This document shows, piece by piece, positions 40,101 to 52,231 of a stretch of DNA of 64,000 nucleotides. Position 1 is the first letter of the stretch, and the number at the start of each line of letters is the position of its first letter. The notes below the pieces were generated by a model that was not told the origin of the DNA, made no database searches, and saw only the letters and a program-made list of their open reading frames with translations. Source of the DNA: Glandiceps talaboti (lineage: Eukaryota; Hemichordata; Enteropneusta; Spengelidae); contig NC_135549.1 in the NCBI RefSeq assembly GCF_964340395.1, positions 34,784,832-34,848,831 of the forward strand. Direction: 5' to 3'. The translations under genes were made by a program, and so were the position numbers.

Positions 40101-43100
40101 CACTAAGATGTAATGAGCATGTGCAGAAGTAATTTATGCTATGACCTATGCTAACCATCGGAACATGACCCAGCTATGTCAGATGTAAGTAATAAACAAA
40201 TAACCATAAATAACACTAGTATGTGTACATTAATGTAATCACTGTAAATACCACTATAGTATGTGTACATTAATGTAATCACTGTATATACCAATAGTGT
40301 ATGTACATTAATGTAATCACTGTATATACCAATAGTGTATGTATACATTTAATAATATGTAATCAGTGTAAATACCAATAGTATATGTACATTAATGAAA
40401 TCATTGTAAATACCAATAGTATATGTACATTAATGTAATCAGTGTAAAAACCAATAGTATGTGTATACATTAATGTAATCACTGTAAATACCAAAAGTAT
40501 GTGTATACATTAATGTAATCACTGTACATATAGATAGTACGGTATGTGTGTACCAATACAACACCTGCCGGGTCCTCCCCGGGTGCTCTTCTTGGCATAT
40601 TGTAAATTCTCCCCAGTATAAATTCAACCTAGCTATGTCTGCTGGGTCCTTCCCAGGTAGCTAATATACAGACACCTGCCGGGTCCTCCCCAGGTGCTCT
40701 TCTCGGCTTACTGCAAATTATCCCTGTACAATTCACCACCTAGCTATGTCTGCCGGGTCCTCCCCAGGTAGCTACGGTTACAGACACCTGCCGGGTCCTC
40801 CCCGGGTGATCTTTTCAGTTTACTTATGTTTTACATTCAGGAGCACACATAGGGCCTACCTGCCGGGACCTCCCCAGGTAGCCTATACTCCTTACACCTG
40901 CTGGTGATCTTCCCAGCTGCAAGTGGTGCTGAGTAGCCCCCACGATAGCCAAAGTTTGTGTTTTGTGTTTTTGTTTATTGATTAAACAGTTAGTTTGTTA
41001 CCAGGACATTAAAGCTCAAGTTTTTCTAGACATACTTGCCTTCGCTACTTCATTCTACATTAACACAGAGACAGTAACAGGTATGTGTACATTAATGAAA
41101 TCATTGTAAATACCAATAGTATATGTACATTAATGTAATCATTGTAAATACCAATAGTATATGTACACAGCGTGCGAAATTAACGCCGGTCCTTCGGCCC
41201 GAGACCAACAGATTTCCGTTCGGACCGACAGTTTTTCAGAATTACAACAACGTATCGGTCCTTATGACCGACTGAAATTTGGAGTAAATAATAACATTTA
41301 TTCAAAGATATATCCAATTTCACCTACACGAATCTGATCTTGTGTTACCTATTTTACTCTCGACATCATCTCGTTCAAGTCAAGCGACACAGAGCTAGCT
41401 CGCTACGTGTTGTTGTCAATGTTGATATGTCTACATATGACGTAGCATACAGCATTTACTTTATGAAATTATGTTAGCAAACACATGATTGACCGAATTT
41501 CTCCAATTATTTCATTGTATTTGTGTCTTGACTAATCAGAACGTCTTAGACATTCAGACCCATTTTACGCATTCAGCGCATGCGTCTTTTCCCGCCATGA
41601 TATATTAATTGTTGTAAAGTTTACTGTTCTAAGTGTATGAAACTTTTAACGTGTTTGAGACAGTTCCACGTTGTATTTATAAAGTATGTGGCGATATTTA
41701 GAAGGCAGCAATGAACTTCCGAAGAAGAAGAAGACGAATTTAAACAAACACTGTTTTTTAAAGGCTGGTATTAAATTAAAGCCGGTAAATGTTAGCGGGT
41801 TTCCCGATCAATTTACCGGAGTTCCCCATGTATGTGGCCATGATCAAAACAAACTGACGGAAAACATATAAACTACTCTGAAAATGGCGTTTTAACTAAT
41901 AAAGAAGGCAGGTACACTTCGTAAAATATCTTCAGTACGATTATAGGGTTTTTTTTGTAAAACAGTAAAACAAATGCGTAGTCTGATTGCTTTCAATTTG
42001 ATTCATATGATAATGTATGTCCTGTCATGTTGTAATCAACGTATAAACTTAGAAATGTTGCATTTTTGTTGCCATTGTTGTATCTGGAAAATTACTGCAT
42101 CGTGCCAAACACGGGTACATATAGTGGATGACACATTACAGTACAGTTACCATATCACGCTCCCACGTCAAAAAAACTTGCATTGTAAGACATGTTTAGC
42201 CATAGTTCTCTTCATCATGGTCAGATTTCTTACACAAACAGTCGAGTCAGAGACGATAATCAATACACCACGGTAGGGTATACGGGTAGGGCTTTGTGGG
42301 GGGGGGGGGGGGCCTTCAGTACATATTTGAAGGAAGACGAAACCGCTCCATGTCACTTTTGTGGATGGAAATTGAAATAAAGTGAATACACAGTTTTCAA
42401 GAGGGATAGTTATGCGACAAAACTTTTATTTCTGCCATGATGAATTTGTGTGTCTACGTTCGCTAAGAGTTGGAAAGCTACATCAGCTGTTGCCACAGAC
42501 GATGAATCTGACTTTGGATTATGTGATTCAGAATTTAGTGAATCGTACAGAGAGGAAGGAGAGGACTGTGATCTCTTAGAGATTGCAGATAATGTATATT
42601 TAATGATTCATTCACCCATATTATCTACAATCTATGGATATGTATTTCTATGGTGTAATGAATACATTCAGTCTCAGACCACTTTAGTCTATAGGGTCAG
42701 ATTATGCGAGAATGAATATTCATAGTCTCTGGGTTCATAGTTACAAATGAAAATCTCTACTCATAGTCAAATATTTCTTGGTAGTGAATCAAAATTTACT
42801 TCCAAGTTATTTGTTGACTCTGTGAGTGGAAATTTTATAAAATAATAGTGGATAGTGAACAATTCGTTGTACTCTCGTTTACTTTAGTATATCTAAAGAT
42901 ATGTTGTATCATATTAAAGTTCATAATCATTTAATCTGTAAATGGAGGGTATATAAATATAGGTCGTGAACGTGAACTGCATTGAGTATGGACCAGCAGT
43001 TTTCCTTAAGGACCAGCAGTATTTGCTACATGTCGGTCCTTATGACCAGTAGTCATTTTCCCTTAAGTTCACACACTGTATGTACATTAATGTAATCATT

Positions 43101-46100
43101 GTAAATACCAATAGTATGTGTACATTAATGTAATCATTGTAAATACCAATAGTATGTGTACATTAATGTAATCATTGTAAATACCAATAGTATATGTACA
43201 TTAATGTAATCATTGTAAATACCAATAGTATATGTACATTAATGTAATCATTGTAAATACCAATAGTATATGTACATTAATGTAATCATTGTAAATACCA
43301 ATAGTATATGTACATTAATGAAATCATTGTAAATACCAATAGTATGTGTACATTAATGTAATCATTGTAAATACCAATAGTATGTGTACATTAATGTAAT
43401 CATTGTAAATACCAATAGTATATGTACATTAATGTAATCATTGTAAATACCAATAGTATGTGTACATTAATGTAATCATTGTAAATACCAATAGTATGTG
43501 TACATTAATGTAATCATTGTAAATACCAATAGTATATGTACATTAATGTAATCACTGTAAATACCAATAGTATGTGTACATTAATGTAATCATTGTAAAT
43601 ACCAATAGTATGTGTACATTAATGTAATCATTGTAAATACCAATAGTATATGTACATTAATGTAATCATTGTAAATACCAATAGTATATGTACATTAATG
43701 AAATCATTGTAAATACCAATAGTATGTGTACATTAATGAAATCATTGTAAATACCAATAGTATGTGTACATTAATGTAATCATTGTAAATACCAATAGTA
43801 TATGTACATTAATGTAATCATTGTAAATACCAATAGTATATGTACATTAATGAAATCATTGTAAATACCAATAGTATGTGTACATTAATGTAATCATTGT
43901 AAATACCAATAGTATATGTACATTAATGAAATCATTGTAAATACCAATAGTATATGTACATTAATGAAATCATTGTAAATACCAATAGTATATGTACATT
44001 AATGTAATCACTGTAAATACCAATAGTATATGTACATTAATGTAATCATTGTAAATACCAATAGTATATGTACATTAATGTAATCACTGTAAATACCAAT
44101 AGTATATGTACATTAATGTAATCATTGTAAATACCAATAGTATATGTACATTAATGTAATCATTGTAAATACCAATAGTATGTGTACATTAATGTAATCA
44201 TTGTAAATACCAATAGTATATGTACATTAATGAAATCATTGTAAATACCAATAGTATGTGTACATTAATGTAATCATTGTAAATACCAATAGTATATGTA
44301 CATTAATGTAATCATTGTAAATACCAATAGTATGTGTACATTAATGTAATCATTGTAAATACCAATAGTATATGTACATTAATGTAATCATTGTAAATAC
44401 CAATAGTATATGTACATTAATGAAATCATTGTAAATACCAATAGTATGTGTACATTAATGTAATCATTGTAAATACCAATAGTATATGTACATTAATGAA
44501 ATCATTGTAAATACCAATAGTATATGTACATTAATGTAATCACTGTAAATACCAATAGTATATGTACATTAATGTAATCATTGTAAATACCAATAGTATA
44601 TGTACATTAATGTAATCACTGTAAATACCAATAGTATATGTACATTAATGTAATCATTGTAAATACCAATAGTATATGTACATTAATGTAATCATTGTAA
44701 ATACCAATAGTATGTGTACATTAATGTAATCATTGTAAATACCAATAGTATATGTACATTAATGAAATCATTGTAAATACCAATAGTATGTGTACATTAA
44801 TGTAATCATTGTAAATACCAATAGTATATGTACATTAATGTAATCATTGTAAATACCAATAGTATGTGTACATTAATGTAATCATTGTAAATACCAATAG
44901 TATATGTACATTAATGTAATCATTGTAAATACCAATAGTATATGTACATTAATGAAATCATTGTAAATACCAATAGTATGTGTACATTAATGAAATCATT
45001 GTAAATACCAATAGTATGTGTACATTAATGTAATCATTGTAAATACCAATAGTATATGTACATTAATGTAATCATTGTAAATACCAATAGTATATGTACA
45101 TTAATGAAATCATTGTAAATACCAATAGTATGTGTACATTAATGTAATCATTGTAAATACCAATAGTATATGTACATTAATGAAATCATTGTAAATACCA
45201 ATAGTATATGTACATTAATGAAATCATTGTAAATACCAATAGTATATGTACATTAATGTAATCACTGTAAATACCAATAGTATATGTACATTAATGTAAT
45301 CATTGTAAATACCAATAGTATATGTACATTAATGTAATCACTGTAAATACCAATAGTATATGTACATTAATGTAATCACTGTAAATACCAATAGTATATG
45401 TACATTAATGTAATCATTGTAAATACCAATAGTATATGTACATTAATGTAATCACTGTAAATACCAATAGTATATGTACATTAATGTAATCATTGTAAAT
45501 ACCAATAGTATATGTACATTAATGAAATCATTGTAAATACCAATAGTATGTGTACATTAATGTAATCATTGTAAATACCAATAGTATATGTACATTAATG
45601 TAATCATTGTAAATACCAATAGTATATGTACATTAATGAAATCATTGTAAATACCAATAGTATATGTACATTAATGTAATCATTGTAAATACCAATAGTA
45701 TGTGTACATTAATGTAATCATTGTAAATACCAATAGTATATGTACATTAATGTAATCATTGTAAATACCAATAGTATGTGTACATTAATGTAATCATTGT
45801 AAATACCAATAGTATATGTACATTAATGAAATCATTGTAAATACCAATAGTATATGTACATTAATGAAATCATTGTAAATACCAATAGTATGTGTACATT
45901 AATGTAATCATTGTAAATACCAATAGTATATGTACATTAATGTAATCATTGTAAATACCAATAGTATATGTACATTAATGTAATCATTGTAAATACCAAT
46001 AGTATGTGTACATTAATGTAATCATTGTAAATACCAATAGTATGTGTACATTAATGTAATCATTGTAAATACCAATAGTATATGTACATTAATGTAATCA

Positions 46101-49100
46101 TTGTAAATACCAATAGTATGTGTACATTAATGTAATCATTGTAAATACCAATAGTATATGTACATTAATGAAATCATTGTAAATACCAATAGTATGTGTA
46201 CATTAATGTAATCATTGTAAATACCAATAGTATGTGTACATTAATGTAATCATTGTAAATACCAATAGTATGTGTACATTAATGAAATCATTGTAAATAC
46301 CAATAGTATATGTACATTAATGTAATCACTGTAAATACCAATAGTATGTGTACATTAATGTAATCATTGTAAATACCAATAGTATGTGTACATTAATGTA
46401 ATCATTGTAAATACCAATAGTATGTGTACATTAATGAAATCATTGTAAATACCAATAGTATATGTACATTAATGTAATCATTGTAAATACCAATAGTATG
46501 TGTACATTAATGTAATCATTGTAAATACCAATAGTATCTGTACATTAATGTAATCATTGTAAATACCAATAGTATGTGTACATTAATGTAATCATTGTAC
46601 ATTTACAGGGCGTAAATACAAATAGTATGTGTATACACTGATATAATCATTTACAATCAATTATGTATTAATATATCCTAAAATAGTCTTACCTTCTGTG
46701 ATGATGTAAAACACAGACCCATTTCTTCTAATGGAATGGAACAGACATAATTACCAATATTGTCAACTTCAGAACTGAGCGGAAATTTCTCTAATAAAGT
46801 GCATGTAGCTTGTCTTAAAGAAAGGATGAGATTTCTGGCACTGTTGAAGATTACTTGTCGAAGAGCGGGACATTGTCTTTGCAAGCCCTGATGCCGGCTA
46901 TGTTCCAATCTAGTGATAGGTGTCTTTGGTGTAACCCTAGAAAAATGACAAGAGACCTATCGGTCAGAATAGCTCCACTCGTTTTTTTTTTGTTTGCTTT
47001 TTTGTTGTCCTTTTTTTTTGTAATGTGTAGAAGTAGTTGTCTTGTTCAGCTCTTCCACTATGCAGTATTGTTTTTAGTGAAGTGTAGAAGTGGTTCTCTT
47101 GTTCAGCTCTTCCACTATGCAGTATTGTTTTTAGTGAAGTAATATAAGATGAAACTGTGGTCCTTCCTATTATTTACTATACATTTTTAAAAAATATACC
47201 GCCAATGACGTTGTAGCACAACTATACATTTTAAAAAAATATACCGCCAATGACGTTGTAGCACAACTATACATTTAAAAAAAATATACCGCCAATGACG
47301 TTGTAGCACAACTATACATTTTAAAAAAATATACCGCCAATGACGTTGTAGCACAACTATACATTTTAAAAAATATACCGCCAATGACGTTGTAGCACAA
47401 CTATACATTTTAAAAAAATATACCGCCAATGACGTTGTAGCACAACTATACATTTTAAAAAATATACCGCCAATGACGTTGTAGCACAACTATACATTTT
47501 AAAAAAATATACCGCCAATGACGTTGTAGCACAACTATACATTTTAAAAAAATATACCGCCAATGACGTTGTAGCACAACTATACATTTTAAAAAAAATA
47601 TACCGCCAATGACGTTGTAGCACAACTATACATTTTAAAAAAATATACCGCCAATGACGTTGTAGCACAACTATACATTTTAAAAAAAATATACCGCCAA
47701 TGACGTTGTAGCACAACTATACATTTTAAAAAAATATACCGCCAATGACGTTGTAGCACAACTATACATTTTAAAAAAATATACCGCCAATGACGTTGTA
47801 GCACAACTATACATTTTAAAAAAATATACCGCCAATGACGTTGTAGCACAACTATACATTTTAAAAAAGTATACCGCCAATGACGTTGTAGCACAACTAT
47901 ACATTTTAAAAAAATATACCGCCAATGACGTTGTAGCACAACTATACATTTTTAAAAAAATATACCGCCAATGACGTTGTAGCACAACTATACATTTTTA
48001 AAAAAATATACCGCCAATGACGTTGTAGCACAACTATACATTTTAAAAAAATATACCGCCAATGACGTTGTAGCACAACTATACATTTTAAAAAAAATAT
48101 ACCGCCAATGACGTTGTAGCACAACTATACATTTTAAAAAAATATACCGCCAATGACGTTGTAGCACAACTATACATTTTAAAAAAATATACCGCCAATG
48201 ACGTTGTAGCACAACTATACATTTTAAAAAAATATACCGCCAATGACGTTGTAGCACAACTATACATTTTAAAAAAGTATACCGCCAATGACGTTGTAGC
48301 ACAACTATACATTTTAAAAAAATATACCGCCAATGACGTTGTAGCACAACTATACATTTTTAAAAAAATATACCGCCAATGACGTTGTAGCACAACTATA
48401 CATTTTTAAAAAAATATACCGCCAATGACGTTGTAGCACAACTATACATTTTAAAAAAATATACCGCCAATGACGTTGTAGCACAACTATACATTTTAAA
48501 AAATATACCGCCAATGACGTTGTAGCACAACTATACATTTTAAAAAAATATACCGCCAATGACGTTGTAGCACAACTATACATTTTAAAAAATATACCGC
48601 CAATGACGTTGTAGCACAACTATACATTTTAAAAAAATATACCGCCAATGACGTTGTAGCACAACTATACATTTTAAAAAAATATACCGCCAATGACGTT
48701 GTAGCACAACTATACATTTTAAAAAAAATATACCGCCAATGACGTTGTAGCACAACTATACATTTTAAAAAAATATACCGCCAATGACGTTGTAGCACAA
48801 CTATACATTTTAAAAAAATATACCGCCAATGACGTTGTAGCACAACTATACATTTTAAAAAAATATACCGCCAATGACGTTGTAGCACAACTATACATTT
48901 TAAAAAAATATACCGCCAATGACGTTGTAGCACAACTATACATTTTAAAAAAGTATACCGCCAATGACGTTGTAGCACAACTATACATTTTAAAAAAATA
49001 TACCGCCAATGACGTTGTAGCACAACTATACATTTTTAAAAAAATATACCGCCAATGACGTTGTAGCACAACTATACATTTTTAAAAAAATATACCGCCA

Positions 49101-52100
49101 ATGACGTTGTAGCACAACTATACATTTTAAAAAAATATACCGCCAATGACGTTGTAGCACAACTATACATTTTAAAAAAATATACCGCCAATGACGTTGT
49201 AGCACAACTATACATTTTAAAAAAATATACCGCCAATGACGTTGTAGCACAACTATACATTTTAAAAAAATATACCGCCAATGACGTTGTAGCACAACTA
49301 TACATTTTAAAAAAATATACCGCCAATGACGTTGTAGCACAACTATACATTTTAAAAAAATATACCGCCAATGACGTTGTAGCACAACTATACATTTTAA
49401 AAAAATATACCGCCAATGACGTTGTAGCACAACTATACATTTTAAAAAAAATGTTTATCCATATGTTAGTCCATGCTAACAATAGGTGTTCATTTGCTGA
49501 ATGACTATCCAGTTGCCTATCCAACAATGTTGCTATCTTTGCGATATATGTGATCATTTGGCTGTTGCTATGGGCATAGTCATGTTGCGAGATATATTTG
49601 CATACATTTTTGAATATTTTTGTTCACTTGTGTATGATATTCTCATTATCTGGGCAATATATGTGATTATTTGGCTGTTGCTATGGGCGTGGTCTTGTTG
49701 CTGGGTACATTTGCATACATGTTTTGAATGTTTATGCATTTGTCTTTCAATTCCTGTTATCTTTGCAATATACGTGATCATTTGACTGTTGCTATGGGTG
49801 TGGTCTTGTTGCTAGGCAAATTTACATACATTTTTTGAATGTTTATTCATTTGCCTACCAGATGATGTTGATTGACCAAAATATACTGCCATTTTCTTGT
49901 TGCTAAGGGTGTGGTCATGGTTGCTAGGGCCAATTGTGTCAAAATATTTTGAAGAAAATCTGCAGAATAACACTTCTAGAAACATCTCACCAAGTTTCAG
50001 TCTTACTGACCAAGTACTTCTTGAGATATAACATTTTTTGACCAAAATTCACATTTTTACACCTAATTTGCATATTACTGATGAGATCATTATATGCTTA
50101 ATATTTCTTCATCTATATACCCACAGATGCATCCCTATTATATTTCTGCCCAATCTGCTGAATAGTTTTGGAATTATAGGTTTTTGACCAAAAAGACACA
50201 TTTTTAGAACTCATTTGCATATTACTAAGGGAATCATCATGTCATGAACAAATCCAGACAGAGACAGACAGACAGACACTTTGCCATGCATATAGCACTA
50301 CTGAACCTTATCAGTTCAGTTGTGCTATAAATACAAAAAAAATCACAAAATATAGAAAAGAATGTGCTGACTTGAAATTATGAAATCTGGGTAAGCTACC
50401 CTCTGGGCATCTACACGCCAGATATCAAAGCAATCGGACAAGCAGTATTTGAGAAGAAGTTGTAAATATCATTCTTGACAAAAATATCGTAAAAATCTGA
50501 AAATGGCACAGATTAACTTGGCATGAACAAATCTGATTAGCCTTCCCCCAAGGAACATGCAGACCAAATATCAAAGCATTCTAATTGCAGTTTCAGAGAA
50601 GAAGATGAAAATAGAAAAAGTTGACGGACGGATGACAGACAACGATGGAGAATCAACCTAACCCTTAAGCGCCACTCGGCTGTCACTGACAATGGTAATT
50701 GCTAATGTAAAAATACCGCCAATGGCATTGTAGCACAACTACAGTTTTTAAAAATGTTTATCCATATGCTAGTCCATGCTAATAATAAGTGTTCATTTGC
50801 TGAATGACTATCCAGTTGCCTATCCAACCATGTTGCTATCTTTGTGATATACACAATCATTTGGCTGTGGCTATGGGCATGGTCATGTTGCTAGATATAT
50901 TTGCATACATTTTTGTATGCTTTTGTTCACTTGTGTATGGATTCCTGATATTATCTTTGCAATGGGTGTGGTCATGTTGCTAGACATATTTGCATAGTAT
51001 TACATTTTTTCACTGTTCGTTCACTTGTCTATGAAACCCTGATGTTACCTTTGCAATATATGTGGTCATTTGGCTGTTGCTATGGGCGTGGTGTTGTTGC
51101 TAGGTATATTTGCATACATTTTTGAATGTTTATTTATTTGTCTATTTATTCATGTTATTATCTGTGCAATATATGCAATCATTTGGCTGTTATGGGTGTG
51201 GTCTTGTTGCTAGGCATATTTGCATACACTTTTTGAATGTTAGTTCACTTGTCTAAGAATCCTTGTTATCTTTGTGAAATACACCATTGTGTGTCTGTTA
51301 CTATGGGCGTAGTCATGGTTGCTATGGATATTTGCACACATTTTTTTGAATGTTCATTTACTTGCCTACCAGATCATGTTATTTTAGCAAAATATATTGT
51401 CAATTGGTCATTGCTAAGTGCATCGTTATGGTTGCTACGGTCAATTGTCAGAATGATTTGAACAAAATCTGCAGAATAACACTTCTTGAAATATCTCACC
51501 AAATTTCAATATCACTGACCTTTTGAGATAGGAGTTTTTGACCAAAATTCACAATTTTACACCTAATTTGCATATCACTGATGATATTATAACATACTTA
51601 CTATTTCTTCATCTATATACCCCTAATCCATGCCCATTAAAGTTCAGCCCAGTCTTGCTCAGTACTTTTGGAATTAAAAGATCTTTTTACTAAACAAGAC
51701 ACATTTTTAGCCCTAGTTTTCATATTACTCATGGAATCATAACAAATCTTAATCGAACATCCTTAAGAATGTCCCCACCAACTTTCAGCCATCTTCTACA
51801 TAATTTTTTGACAAAAAATGACATCACACCTGTGAGATTCAATCATTTTGCTTCGAACAATTCCCCAACTAGACACCAAAAGTAATGTCTCCACCAAATA
51901 CCAAGGCAATCGGACAGGCGGTTTTTGAGATTAAGTCATACAAACACACATACACACACAAACACTGTACCATAGCATAACTATGTTACTACTGAACCTT
52001 ACCCGTTCAGTTGTACTTATAAAACTATATAACTTTTACTGTGCCTTGAGACAGGGAGTTTGATGCTTCTAAAATTGCATTTTCTGACCCAGGTCAACAC

Positions 52101-52190
52101 AGTCCTCTGGTGCAATCATTTTGCTTTGAACAATTTCCCAACTAGACATCTAATACTGAAACAATAGGCCCAGCGGCTTTCAAGTTTAAA

Positions 52191-52231
<41 letters not shown>

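Larger units (their letters stand above)
40200..46610. repeat. 38-bp satellite array (interrupted), over 100 copies
   Basis: Unit TGTAAATACCAATAGTATAT plus GTACATTAATGTAATCAT. The right block (43079-46605) has about 93 copies. The left block (40200-40540) is more diverged, with units up to 42 bp, and a short block lies at 41086-41160. Variants TATATG/TATGTG, GTAATC/GAAATC and CATTG/CACTG occur in multi-unit patterns that recur every several hundred bp. Two mobile elements split it. Confidence 0.95.

Noticed and set aside
47187-49557. Many long minus-strand frames through the 45-bp array
   Set aside because: All three frames are open because the unit lacks stops; the peptides are the same unit read in different frames.
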